A stretch of 64,000 nucleotides of DNA. It comes from Allobosea caraganae. Its GTDB lineage: Bacteria; Pseudomonadota; Alphaproteobacteria; Rhizobiales; Beijerinckiaceae. Positions 32,854 through 41,791 of this stretch are shown piece by piece (position 1 is the first letter of the stretch; each line of letters starts with the position of its first letter). The stretch covers positions 310,001 to 374,000 of the forward strand of contig NZ_QQTO01000022.1 of NCBI RefSeq assembly GCF_003351345.1, written 5' to 3'. The notes beneath the pieces are model-generated. The model saw nothing but the letters and a program-made list of their open reading frames with translations, ran no database searches and had not been told where the DNA came from. The position numbers and the translations under genes were made by a program.

Positions 32854-33861
32854 TTACGACGCTGGCGGAGGCGGCTCTGGTTCCGCGGCGGTTTCTTTCG
32901 CGGCCGGCGCGGCGCGGCGCATCTGCGGCCGCAGCGCCTGCCAATAATCCGCCAGCGCCGGCCGCGCGAGCCGGCCGGAGAAGGCGGCGATGGTCGCGAT
33001 CCGGTCGTCCCGCATCAGCGCCAGCGCCTCGCGCAGCACGACCCAGCGCGCCGCCGCGAGCTTGTGCGGGCGGGCGGCCGAGAGCCCCTCCTTCAGCGCC
33101 TGCTCGGCCGTCCGGCCGCCGAACGGGTGGGCGCCCGACAGGATCAGGTGGGCGATGATGGCGAAGGAGAAGACGTCGTCGCGCGCGTCGGGCAGCTCGC
33201 CGGCGAGCATCTCCAGCGAGGCATAGGCCGGGGTGACCGCGCGCATCCGGTCGACATAATGCGAGGTCGCGTCCTCGTCGGGGTCGAGTTCGTGGTCGCG
33301 CCGGGCCATGCCCTGGGCGGTGCCGAAATCGATCAGCTTCACCATGCCCTCGCGGGTGATGAAGACGTTGCCCGGCTTGACGTCGCCATGGATCATGCCC
33401 TGCGCATGCGCTGCCGCGAGCCCCTCCCCGACGCCGCGGATGACGCGCATGGCGAGCGCGGGCTCGAGCGGCCTGCCGTCGCGCTCCTCCATCACCTTGG
33501 CCAGCGTCTTGCCGCGCAGCAGCTCCATGACGAGGAAGTGCAGCGAGCCGTCCTCGTCGGAATCGTAGACGCGGACGATGTTCGGATGCTGCAGTTCGAG
33601 CAGCCGCCTGCCCTCGCGGTGCAGCAGCGCGATCGCGTCGGGTCGATAGCCCTCGTCGACGTCGATGACCTTGAGCGCCACATCGGTATCGGCAGCGCGC
33701 GCCCTGACGCGGACGAGGTCGATGGCGCGGTAGACCGTGCTCATGCCGCCGCGGCCGATGACGTCGATGATCTTGAAGCGTCCGCGCACCTTGGTGCCGA
33801 GCGGAACGGGGAGCGCTCGCTCGACGGTCCGATGCGGTATCTTGCCCCGAACGCTCTTCAT
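32854..33861 (-). CDS. ppkA: T6SS-associated serine/threonine kinase (PpkA-like)
   Basis: 335 residues with a single kinase domain (about 25-300). The P-loop is GRGGMSTVYRA near 36-46, with VALKVIDVDE, the catalytic loop HGDVKPGN near 162-169, and DFGTA near 184. As in the other kinase of this region the HRD arginine is absent (Gly). There is no transmembrane or periplasmic sensor domain, unlike the longer PpkA of Pseudomonas, so input must come from elsewhere. The tail is Pro/Glu/Ala-rich. It lies seven bases after pppA; in known systems PpkA phosphorylates the FHA protein, encoded here by tagH. Confidence 0.9.
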   Translation of the reverse strand: MKSVRGKIPHRTVERALPVPLGTKVRGRFKIIDVIGRGGMSTVYRAIDLVRVRARAADTDVALKVIDVDEGYRPDAIALLHREGRRLLELQHPNIVRVYDSDEDGSLHFLVMELLRGKTLAKVMEERDGRPLEPALAMRVIRGVGEGLAAAHAQGMIHGDVKPGNVFITREGMVKLIDFGTAQGMARRDHELDPDEDATSHYVDRMRAVTPAYASLEMLAGELPDARDDVFSFAIIAHLILSGAHPFGGRTAEQALKEGLSAARPHKLAAARWVVLREALALMRDDRIATIAAFSGRLARPALADYWQALRPQMRRAAPAAKETAAEPEPPPPAS

Positions 33862-33868
33862 GGCCTTG

Positions 33869-34576
33869 CTACGGGGCCCGGCAGCGGGCGACGATGGCGG
33901 TGGTGTCGTCGCGGCCGCCGCTGACGACGGCCCGCGCCACCAACCGCTCTGCCAGCCCCGGCAGCGGCTCGGCCATGAAGCTGGCGATCTCCTCCTCGCT
34001 CAGCGCCTTGGTCAGGCCGTCGCTGCAGACCAGCAAGGTATCGCCCGGCGCGACCTCGGTGACGGCGCGCTCGATCTCGACATGCCGGGTCGAGCCGACG
34101 GCGCGGGTCAGCACGCTGAGATTGCCCTCGGTGACGTCGCTATCCTCGGCCAGCGTATGGTCGCGGGTCAGGCGGCGCAGGACGCCCTTGCTGTAGTGAT
34201 AGATGCGGGAATCGCCGACCCAGAGCGAGACGGCGAGATCGTCGCCGACCAGCAGCGCCACCACGGTCGAGCCGATGATGTCGCGGCTCGGCAGCGTGTC
34301 GGCCTTCTCGCGCAGGGCGGTGTTGACCGCCTCGATCGCCTCCTCGGCCAGCGCGACGCGGACAGTGAGCTCGACGCCCGGCTCCAGCACGGTCTGGAGG
34401 ATCTCGACGATGGAGCGACTGGCGAGGCCGCCATCGGTATGGCCGCCCATGCCGTCGGCGACGACGAAGAGCCCGGCCTCCGGCCAGGACGCGAAGGCGT
34501 CCTGGTTCTCGTCGTGCTTCGGCCCCTGCATCGTGGCGGAGGAGGAATCCCAGATCAGCGGCGTGGCGGCGCTCAT
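33869..34576 (-). CDS. pppA: PP2C-family serine/threonine phosphatase (PppA)
   Basis: 235 residues with the PP2C metal-site motifs HDENQDAF near 21-28, VVADGMGGHTDGG near 37-50, and a late GGRDDTTAIVA. It reverses phosphorylation by PpkA in T6SS threonine-phosphorylation control. The ATG overlaps the TagF stop by four bases (ATGA), and the gene is followed by ppkA after seven bases, so tagF-pppA-ppkA forms one control block. No membrane segments are present. Confidence 0.92.
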   Translation of the reverse strand: MSAATPLIWDSSSATMQGPKHDENQDAFASWPEAGLFVVADGMGGHTDGGLASRSIVEILQTVLEPGVELTVRVALAEEAIEAVNTALREKADTLPSRDIIGSTVVALLVGDDLAVSLWVGDSRIYHYSKGVLRRLTRDHTLAEDSDVTEGNLSVLTRAVGSTRHVEIERAVTEVAPGDTLLVCSDGLTKALSEEEIASFMAEPLPGLAERLVARAVVSGGRDDTTAIVARCRAP

Positions 34577-35292
34577 CGGCCAGCCTCGACGGCAACCGCA
34601 TTCCAGCCATGGCGCGGCCAGTCGCCATCGAGGAAGCCGGCGAAGCCGATGGGCGGCGGCAGGCCTTCGCAGCGAAGCGCGACCGGCACGTGCCCGCTCC
34701 AGCGATCATGCCACCAGCCGCTCTCGGCCTCGCCCGCAGCCGAGCCGGCGAGCGCGGTCAGCGGCGCGTCGTCCCCCGCCGGCGCGACCACAACAGAGGC
34801 TCCCGCGGCCGCCGGGCTCCCGGTGAAGGGCAGCGGGGGACGCATCACGATCAATGCGGCCTCAGCGCGCAGCGCCGTCTGCTCCAGAACGAGATCGAGC
34901 GATTGATCGGCGTCGATCAGCGAGAGCGCCGTCTCTTCAAGGATGGTGCAAAGCGGCCCGAGCGATACCGCGCCCTCGACCGCCGCCAACCCGGCCGGCA
35001 GCTCCAGCGCCAGCGTCAGCGGGAAGAAGCGCCTGACGCGGTCGACCGAGGAGACGAGCACGCCGGCCCAGCCCGACGGCCCGAGGATGCCGGGCTCGAT
35101 GACGAAGCGCCAGGCCGGGCTCAGCAGATAGGCGTCGGCCCAACTCGGGCCGAGCGCCTCGCGGCTCGCCGCCATGGCCCGCGACAGCCAGTCGTCCCAG
35201 GGCCGGACGAAGCGCGCGGGCAGGCCGCGCTGGATGAAATCGCCCTCCCAGGGCAGCTTCCCGAACAGGCCGGCGACGGGCCGCGCATTCAT
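34573..35292 (-). CDS. tagF: T6SS-associated protein TagF
   Basis: 239 residues of the TagF (DUF2094, ImpM) family, recognised by the N-terminal GLFGKLPWEGDFIQRGLP and the following WDDWLSRAM. TagF is a post-translational repressor of T6SS acting in the threonine-phosphorylation pathway or in parallel to it. The start overlaps the tssM stop (ATGA), and the stop overlaps the pppA start, giving tight coupling. It is cytoplasmic and has the usual length. Confidence 0.9.
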   Translation of the reverse strand: MNARPVAGLFGKLPWEGDFIQRGLPARFVRPWDDWLSRAMAASREALGPSWADAYLLSPAWRFVIEPGILGPSGWAGVLVSSVDRVRRFFPLTLALELPAGLAAVEGAVSLGPLCTILEETALSLIDADQSLDLVLEQTALRAEAALIVMRPPLPFTGSPAAAGASVVVAPAGDDAPLTALAGSAAGEAESGWWHDRWSGHVPVALRCEGLPPPIGFAGFLDGDWPRHGWNAVAVEAGR

Positions 35293-38200
35293 AGCGAATC
35301 GGGGCAGCGGAAGGCGCGCAGCACCCCCAGGCTGAACGGGTTGTTGATGCTGGAGGCGCGCAGTTGATAGGAGACGCGCGTGCCGCCCTCGCCATTGACG
35401 GTGATGCTGAACTGGTCGGCGCCGCCGCGCGCCGCGATGTTGGAGGCGTCAACCAGTCGGAACAGCGCCCAGGCGCCGGTCTTCTCGATCCTGGTGTCCT
35501 TGCCGTTGAGGTCGGTCAGGGTCACCGAGACCGAGCTCGCCTCGCTGCGCGTCGGCCATTCCAGGTCGTAGGCGCGCGTCGCCTCATGGCGATAGACCAG
35601 ATCGCGGCCGTCGATCGACATCGTCGCGCGCAGCAGCCGCGGATCGAGGAAGGAGGGCCGCAGGCTGAACTTCACCGAAGGCGCCGCGCCGGTGCCGGAG
35701 AAGAAGGCGGTGCGGATGGCGCGGGCCCGGGCGAATTGCTGCAGGGCCTCCGTCCGCAGCGGCAGGGCGGCGCCGTCGACGACGGCTGGCGCAAAACCGG
35801 TGCGCTGGTCGACGACGAAGGGCGAGAGGTACTTTTGGAAGAAATCGTCCATCAGCCCGCCGGGCCGGAAGAAATCGCCGAAATCGCGCAGCGAGACCTC
35901 GTCCCGGCCATCCCCGAACATCGGATAGCGCTGGTCGAGCGCGCCCTGGCAGACCGGCAGCACGTCGCGCCGCCAGGATTCGTTGACGTAGCCGAGCCCG
36001 CCGCCAAGCACCGAGGCCCAGCTCGCATTGGCGACGTCGCGCATGACGCCGCGCACCGGATCGGGCCTGAGCGCCGAATCGGCGCGCAGTTGCGCCAGCG
36101 GGTCCGGTCCCGAGCTCTTGCGGCTGACCACGAGCTGATAGGCGGCCTGGCGCGGATCAGGCGCATTGGCGACGTTGCTGAGCGCGCCGTAGACGCCGCT
36201 GAACAGCTCGCGCACGCGGGCCATTTGCGGCTGGGCGCCACCGGGCGGCGCGACCAGCTCGACCAGCGGCTTGAACGGCGCACCGATGGCGATGCCCGGC
36301 CAGGGCGCATCGCCGAGCGCGGCGGCGACGCCGGCATTGGCGGCGCCGCTCGCCGCCTGCGCGATCAGCCCGCCGCCGAGCGCGGCCGGGATCGGCGAGG
36401 CCGCCGTCGCGGCAGCCGCCGCCTGATCGCCCGGCAAAGGCAGGTCGGTATTGGTCTTGACCACGCCGACGAGGCGCTCGAGCGGCGAGTTGCCGCCGGC
36501 CAGCGCCTGCACGGCGGTGAGGCCGCGCTGCATGTCGCCGAACGGCACCAGCGAGACGTTGGCGAGCGCCGCCTGCCAGGAGCGGGTGTAGTCGGCGACG
36601 TAGCGCTCCATCACCTCCTTGGCGATGGTCTGGACGACGCCGTCGCTGGCCTTGTCGCCGCCGGTGACCCAGTCGACGCCGAGCTCCTCGCGGATCAGGA
36701 CGGGCAGGCGCGGCAGCAGGAACTCGTAGAAGCCCTCGCGGGTAAAGGCCGCGGGGATGACCGAGACCGCGTCGCTCGAGCGCGTCGAGGCGATCTGGAG
36801 GCTGCCGGGGCCGATGACCGAGGCGAGGTTGACCGGGCGCAGTCGCTGGTTCTGCGCGGCCTCGCGCAGCAGGCGGGCATAGACCTGCTCGGTGCGCGGC
36901 GTCCGGGTCAGGCGCGAACGGACATAGTCGACCAGCCGGGCATCGAGGATCATCGGCCGCGGCAGCAGGCCCATCAGATGCTCGATATGGCCGTTCATCT
37001 CAGCGAGCTTGCTGCGGTCGATCGGGAAGGCGAGCTGCGCCTCCTCCCGCAAGGTCTTCAGCACCGCGGCGCGGTCGTAGCGCGAGGAATCGCCGAGCAT
37101 GAGGTAGCTGCGCAAGAGGTCGCGGATTGCCTCGGCGTCGCCGCCGACCTGGATCAGGCCGTTGAGGCGCTCGCTGACGCGGCTGCCGACGCCCGGCAGC
37201 AGCCGGTCGGTCAGGAGCTTGTCGCGCAGATCGTCGGCGAGCGGCGCCAGCGTCGGCGTCGCGGCGAGGCCGAGCCCGTCGAGCCAGGCGAAGAAATCGG
37301 CATGGCCGGTGGCGTCGCGCACGGTCTCGACCGCATTCAGCGCCGGCAGGATGGTGGCGAGCGTCGGGCGCTGGCCCATCTCGGCGATGCGCGACTGCGC
37401 CATCGTCGCGGCCTGGGCGGTGGCGCCGATGCGGGCCTCGCTGCGGCTCGCCGCCCCCCACCAGAGCGCGCAGAAACCGAGGAAGAGCGCGGCCGCGACC
37501 GCATAGCCAGCGCTCTGGGCGACAACCAGCCGGCGCTCGAGCTTGCGGTCGACGCCGACCAGCCCCTGCTCCTCGAAGACGACGTCGGTCAGCAGGCGGT
37601 TGACGAAGAAGGCCTTGCCCTGCCCCGAGAAGGGCGCGCGCTGGCTGCCTGAGAGGCCGAAGCTGCGGCCGAAGGCGGCGAGCACGCGGTCGATCGGCGT
37701 GCCTTCCTGCGTGCCGGAGGTGAAGTAGACGCCGCGCAGCTTGGAATGCGCCTCGAAGCGACTCGGCTTGAAGACCTCGTGGACGAAGCTGCCGATGTCG
37801 CGGCGAAGGCTGGCGAATTCCTTGGGGAAGACGAAGATGCGGCCGCGCCGGGCCAGGCCGCGCTCGGAATGGGCCCGCTCCGGCATCAGCGCTTCCAGCC
37901 GCTCGCACAGGCCGCGGAAGCCCTGGTCGAAGGTCTCGGCGAGCTTGGTGTTGAGGTTCTGGTCGTGCGGCAGGGTCATGCCCCAGACCTGGGCGCGCTG
38001 TGGCTCGCCGAGCCCGTCGAAGAACTCGGTGAAGCCGGCGATCAGGTCGCATTTGGTGATCAGCAGGTAGGTCGGCAGCTCCATGCCGAAGGTCTGCGTC
38101 AGCTCCTGCAGGCGCGAGCGCAGGGCGGCGATGTGGCGTTTCCGCTCGGCCTCGCTCTGGAGCAGGATGTCGGAGAGGCTGATCGCGATGATGATGCCGT

Positions 38201-38867
38201 TCAGCGGGCGGCGGCGGCGATGCGCCTTGAGCAGGTCGAGGAAGCCGCGCCAGGCGGCGCGGTCGACGGCGCTGCCATTGTCCTGCGTGGTGTAGCGCCC
38301 GGCCGTGTCGATCATCACCGCCTGCTCGGTGAACCACCAGTCGCAATGGCGGGTGCCGCCGAGGCCGGCGACCGGATCGGAGCCGAACTTGCGCGCCAGC
38401 GGGAAGTCGAGCCCGGAATTCTTCAGGATGGTGGTCTTGCCGGCGCCGGGCGGGCCGATGATGACGTACCAGGGCAGCTCGAAGAGGTAGCCATTGCCCT
38501 TCTTGCCCTCGAAGACCGTGTCGCGCAGCGTGGTCAGCGCCTCCTCGAAGCGCTCGCGGATGATCGCGACCTCCTCGACGCCGCCGCTATCGGCCATCGA
38601 GGCCAGGCCCTCGGTGTCGAGCAGCGACTTGATCATGCGGGCATTGGCGCGCCGCGCCAGGAAGAGCCGGATCAGGGCATAGGCCAAGAGGCCGGCGAGC
38701 AGCACGACGATGGTGGTGACGCGGTTCTCGACCGGTGCCAGCGGCTGCATGTCGCCGAAGACGAGGAAGGGGCCGGCGAACCAGATCACGGCGCAAAGCG
38801 CGGCGAGGCCGAGCAGCGTGACGATGCCGCGCCAGCTCAGGAAGCCCATCAGGAAGGAGCGGATCAT
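35289..38867 (-). CDS. tssM: T6SS membrane complex protein TssM (IcmF)
   Basis: 1192 residues from ATG 38867 (MIRSFLMGFLSWRG). The frame stays open far upstream into tssL, but that part is out of frame with a real gene. Two N-terminal membrane helices lie at about 14-37 and 50-70, the cytoplasmic domain has a complete Walker A (GPPGAGKT, 138-145), and a third helix lies near residue 440. A long periplasmic part ends in the beta domain that contacts TssJ. Unlike TssM proteins that lost the NTP site, the Walker motif here is intact. The ATG overlaps the tssL stop and the stop overlaps tagF. Confidence 0.96.
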   Translation of the reverse strand: MIRSFLMGFLSWRGIVTLLGLAALCAVIWFAGPFLVFGDMQPLAPVENRVTTIVVLLAGLLAYALIRLFLARRANARMIKSLLDTEGLASMADSGGVEEVAIIRERFEEALTTLRDTVFEGKKGNGYLFELPWYVIIGPPGAGKTTILKNSGLDFPLARKFGSDPVAGLGGTRHCDWWFTEQAVMIDTAGRYTTQDNGSAVDRAAWRGFLDLLKAHRRRRPLNGIIIAISLSDILLQSEAERKRHIAALRSRLQELTQTFGMELPTYLLITKCDLIAGFTEFFDGLGEPQRAQVWGMTLPHDQNLNTKLAETFDQGFRGLCERLEALMPERAHSERGLARRGRIFVFPKEFASLRRDIGSFVHEVFKPSRFEAHSKLRGVYFTSGTQEGTPIDRVLAAFGRSFGLSGSQRAPFSGQGKAFFVNRLLTDVVFEEQGLVGVDRKLERRLVVAQSAGYAVAAALFLGFCALWWGAASRSEARIGATAQAATMAQSRIAEMGQRPTLATILPALNAVETVRDATGHADFFAWLDGLGLAATPTLAPLADDLRDKLLTDRLLPGVGSRVSERLNGLIQVGGDAEAIRDLLRSYLMLGDSSRYDRAAVLKTLREEAQLAFPIDRSKLAEMNGHIEHLMGLLPRPMILDARLVDYVRSRLTRTPRTEQVYARLLREAAQNQRLRPVNLASVIGPGSLQIASTRSSDAVSVIPAAFTREGFYEFLLPRLPVLIREELGVDWVTGGDKASDGVVQTIAKEVMERYVADYTRSWQAALANVSLVPFGDMQRGLTAVQALAGGNSPLERLVGVVKTNTDLPLPGDQAAAAATAASPIPAALGGGLIAQAASGAANAGVAAALGDAPWPGIAIGAPFKPLVELVAPPGGAQPQMARVRELFSGVYGALSNVANAPDPRQAAYQLVVSRKSSGPDPLAQLRADSALRPDPVRGVMRDVANASWASVLGGGLGYVNESWRRDVLPVCQGALDQRYPMFGDGRDEVSLRDFGDFFRPGGLMDDFFQKYLSPFVVDQRTGFAPAVVDGAALPLRTEALQQFARARAIRTAFFSGTGAAPSVKFSLRPSFLDPRLLRATMSIDGRDLVYRHEATRAYDLEWPTRSEASSVSVTLTDLNGKDTRIEKTGAWALFRLVDASNIAARGGADQFSITVNGEGGTRVSYQLRASSINNPFSLGVLRAFRCPDSL

Positions 38868-39853
38868 GGCGCCGTGCCCCCGAGCGGGCCGATCGAGGCG
38901 TTCAGGCCGCGCAGCTGCTCGACCACGGGCGAGAGGTTGGCCGTCAGCTTGTAGCGCTGGTAGCCGTAGATGCAGACCAGCAGCACGCCGGTGACGGCGA
39001 AGACGACCCAGAGCGGCAGGAAGGTGCGCAGAGTCCGCTGGCCGCTGAAGCCACGCCATTCGGCCGAGAGCTCGGAGGGCGGCGGCGGCGAGTGCTGCGC
39101 CACCAGCGAACCGACCTCGTCGCGCAGGTCGGCGAGGCGCTCGCGGCCGCCGTCGAGGACGCGGAACATGCCCTCGAAGCCGAGCACGAGCACCATGTCG
39201 ATCAGCTTGAGCAGGACGAGGTTCTTCTTCGCGTCGCCCTTGATCCTGTCGAGGATGGCGAAGACCTTCTCGCCGCCCCAGGTCTCGTTGTGGAAGCGGT
39301 TGAGCAACGAGCTCGTGCTCCAAGTGCTGGCGCTGCCCCAGGGCGTGGTCATCACCGTCTCGTCGATCAGCGAGCAGAGGATGTAGCGCGCCGCAGTGAC
39401 GTCCCCGGCCGAGGCGCCGAACTTGACCGCGAGCTCCTCGAATTTCTGGATCTGGTTGACGACCTCGTTGCGCAACGTCGTGACGTCGGCGAACTCGACC
39501 GCGTCGCGCAGCTGCGCCACCAGCACGAGCAGCGGCCCGGCGGCGGCGATGATCGCGTCGGCGGGGCCGGTCGGCTCGCTGGCGAGCTGCATGCTGACGC
39601 TGCGGCCCGGCCCGCTCGCCGCCGGCTCGCGCGGCTGGAGCGCGGCGACGTCGGTGCCGCCGAAGCCGGGCATGGTCGGCGCGCGCATGGCGGCGCCGGG
39701 CATCGGCCCAGCCCCGCGCGGCGGCGGCGGCATGATCGGGGTGGTCGGGATGTCGAGCACGGAGGGCGAGGGCGCGCGCGGCTGCAGCAGCCCCGTCGGC
39801 TTGTGGCCGACGACGGTGGGAGCGTCCAGGCTCGGGTCCGGCACCTGCTTCAC
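38864..39853 (-). CDS. tssL: T6SS membrane complex protein TssL (DotU)
   Basis: 329 residues from GTG 39853, which overlaps the tssK stop as GTGA; longer in-frame starts lie inside tssK. The first 85 residues are Pro-rich (PTTPIMPPPPRGAGPMPG) and cytoplasmic. The DotU domain spans about 90-260, and one C-terminal helix (PLWVVFAVTGVLLVCIYGY) anchors it in the inner membrane. There is no OmpA-like peptidoglycan-binding extension, so anchoring to the wall would need another protein. It works with TssM and TssJ to dock the baseplate. Confidence 0.93.
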   Translation of the reverse strand: MKQVPDPSLDAPTVVGHKPTGLLQPRAPSPSVLDIPTTPIMPPPPRGAGPMPGAAMRAPTMPGFGGTDVAALQPREPAASGPGRSVSMQLASEPTGPADAIIAAAGPLLVLVAQLRDAVEFADVTTLRNEVVNQIQKFEELAVKFGASAGDVTAARYILCSLIDETVMTTPWGSASTWSTSSLLNRFHNETWGGEKVFAILDRIKGDAKKNLVLLKLIDMVLVLGFEGMFRVLDGGRERLADLRDEVGSLVAQHSPPPPSELSAEWRGFSGQRTLRTFLPLWVVFAVTGVLLVCIYGYQRYKLTANLSPVVEQLRGLNASIGPLGGTAP

Positions 39854-41184
39854 GAACGCTTCCCGCGGATCGCCCAGAATTCGAGATGCAGGTCGGGATA
39901 GTCGCCGCTGACATGGAAGGCGACGGCGGCGGAGCGGGTCAGGTTGCGCCAGAGCTCGACGCTCTGGTCGAGCTCGAAATAGACGCCGCTTTGCAGGAAG
40001 GGCAGCTCGCGCGGCACCACCGGCAGCGCCCGCAGCGGGATGCCGGGCAATTGCAGGTTGACGAGGTCGCGGATCTGCTCGACCGAGCCGATCTTCATCG
40101 AGATCGGCAGCTGGCTGCGCAGGCTCTCGGTCGGCACGCTGGCGACCGCGATCAGGACGAAGCGGCAATCCTGGAACAGCGTGCGGTCGGAGATGGTCGA
40201 GAGCCGGATGCCATAGCCGCGATCCTGCAGCGGCAGCGCGACGGCGTTGCGCTCGACCAGGGTGGCGAGCAGCTGCCTGAGCTGGTCCAGCACCGGCGCG
40301 AAGGCGGCGTCGAGGTCGGGATGGCGATAGGCCGGAAAGTCGGCGCTACGCCGACGCTTCTGGGTGAAGGTCGAGAGATGGCCGGCGAGCGCCAGCGCGG
40401 CGCGGTAGACCGTCTCGGGATGCAGGCCGGGCGTCGCGGCGAAATGGTCGAAGACCGCTTCCTGGCCGTTGACGATCGAGAGGATGATCAGGTCGACGAG
40501 GCCGCCGCTCTCGGCCGTCGCCTGCGCCGGATCGGCCTGGCCGGCGAGCGCCTCGGCGCGGCTGCGCAGCAGCGAGCGGATCTCGTTGACGATGCGGATC
40601 AGCCGCTGCGAGACGTGGAAGTCGAGGCAGGGCGGGATGTAGTTCTCGTCGAGGATGATCGCGCCGGCCGCATCGAGCTCCTTGATGCGGGCGATCGGCA
40701 TGGTGACGAGGTCGTCCTCGGATTCGCCCTCGATCAGGAGGCGCGGCACCAGCCTGGCGACGCGCAGCGAGACCGCGCCCTTGCCCGGCGCCGTGGTGTC
40801 GCGCATCGGCTGCTCGACCGCCTCGTAGCGGCGCTGGCGGCCGTCGCCGCCGATCTCGGCGCCGTCGAGGCCGCGCACGGAGACCGCGACCTTGATCAAC
40901 GCGTTCTTGGTGTTGGGCGGGATGGCGCGGGCCTCGAAGCCGGCATGGGAGGCGTTGCCCAGCACGGTGCCGTCGGGCATGACGCCGCTGATGCCGGCGA
41001 TGCCGAAGCGGCCGAGCGGCAGCAGCTCGCTGGACAGCGAGAGCGAGCGCAGGCCCCAGCCGAAGGCGTCGAGCCCGGCCGTGCGACCCTCGACGACGTG
41101 CTCGATCCAGCGGTCATATTGCTGGAAATGCTGCGGCCGGATCAGCATGCCTTCCGACCAGAGCGGTTTGCTCATCAGCGTCAT
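39850..41184 (-). CDS. tssK: T6SS baseplate protein TssK
   Basis: 444 residues, the standard family size, starting MTLMSKPLWSEGMLIRPQHFQQYDRW, whose LWSEGMLIRPQHFQ is the family hallmark. TssK trimers connect the TssEFG wedge to TssL-TssM. ATG 41184 lies about 10 bases after GAGG; ATG 41175 is an alternative. It is 73 bases from tssJ upstream and overlaps tssL by four bases. The cytoplasmic protein shows no unusual insertion. Confidence 0.96.
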   Translation of the reverse strand: MTLMSKPLWSEGMLIRPQHFQQYDRWIEHVVEGRTAGLDAFGWGLRSLSLSSELLPLGRFGIAGISGVMPDGTVLGNASHAGFEARAIPPNTKNALIKVAVSVRGLDGAEIGGDGRQRRYEAVEQPMRDTTAPGKGAVSLRVARLVPRLLIEGESEDDLVTMPIARIKELDAAGAIILDENYIPPCLDFHVSQRLIRIVNEIRSLLRSRAEALAGQADPAQATAESGGLVDLIILSIVNGQEAVFDHFAATPGLHPETVYRAALALAGHLSTFTQKRRRSADFPAYRHPDLDAAFAPVLDQLRQLLATLVERNAVALPLQDRGYGIRLSTISDRTLFQDCRFVLIAVASVPTESLRSQLPISMKIGSVEQIRDLVNLQLPGIPLRALPVVPRELPFLQSGVYFELDQSVELWRNLTRSAAVAFHVSGDYPDLHLEFWAIRGKRS

Positions 41185-41257
41185 CAGCGGGAATCCTCGC
41201 GCCTGTTCATGGTCGTCGCCCGTATCAATGCTGTGCCCCGCCTGCCCTGCCGCAATG

Positions 41258-41791
41258 TCAGAACAGGCCGGGCATCGAACGCGTGGCGCCAGCGAGTTCG
41301 ATCTTCACCGCGAGTGCTGTCACTGATATTACAAAGCTGTTGTTTCGGTCCTGGACGATGTCCACGACCGAGCGCCAGGTCGCCGCCTCGATCTGCCGGA
41401 AGCCGGCGATGACGCCGATATGCTTGGCGTCACTTGGGGAATCGCGGGTGAAGGTGCTCTTGTCGCCCGGCTTCACCTCGAACTCGCGCTTGGCCACGAG
41501 ATCGGCGCCGAGCTTGGTCGTGTCGCCGTCGAGCAGCTCGAAGAAGCTCGCCTGCTCGAAGGCCGATTTGGTCTTGAGCTCGTAGACCCTGATCACGATC
41601 GGCGAGGGCTCGTTGTTCTCGTTGAGGTTGATCTCCTGATCAGCCTGGATGGTGAACTCGAGCGCATTCGTCTTGACGCTGGCCGCGCCGCCGCCGCAGC
41701 CGCCGAGTGCGGCGAGGCCGGGCAGGACCAGCAGGTTTCGGCAGAAGAGCCGCCGCGTCGGCAGCGACAGGCGGCCAGGGCCTTGAATCAT
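41258..41791 (-). CDS. tssJ: T6SS outer-membrane lipoprotein TssJ (SciN)
   Basis: 177 residues with a lipoprotein signal: a basic start, a hydrophobic run (LLVLPGLAALGG) and a lipobox LGGC, so Cys32 should be acylated. The mature part is the small beta-sandwich typical of TssJ, with IVIRVYELKTKSAFEQASFF near 65-84 and IGVIAGFRQIEAATWR later. The ATG overlaps the tagH stop by four bases. TssJ anchors TssM to the outer membrane. Confidence 0.91.
   Translation of the reverse strand: MIQGPGRLSLPTRRLFCRNLLVLPGLAALGGCGGGAASVKTNALEFTIQADQEINLNENNEPSPIVIRVYELKTKSAFEQASFFELLDGDTTKLGADLVAKREFEVKPGDKSTFTRDSPSDAKHIGVIAGFRQIEAATWRSVVDIVQDRNNSFVISVTALAVKIELAGATRSMPGLF

Noticed and set aside
38868..39914. 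Extension of the tssM frame upstream to 39914
   Set aside because: The added residues are Arg/Ala-rich and out of frame with the real tssL gene. TssM starts at 38867 with two membrane helices.
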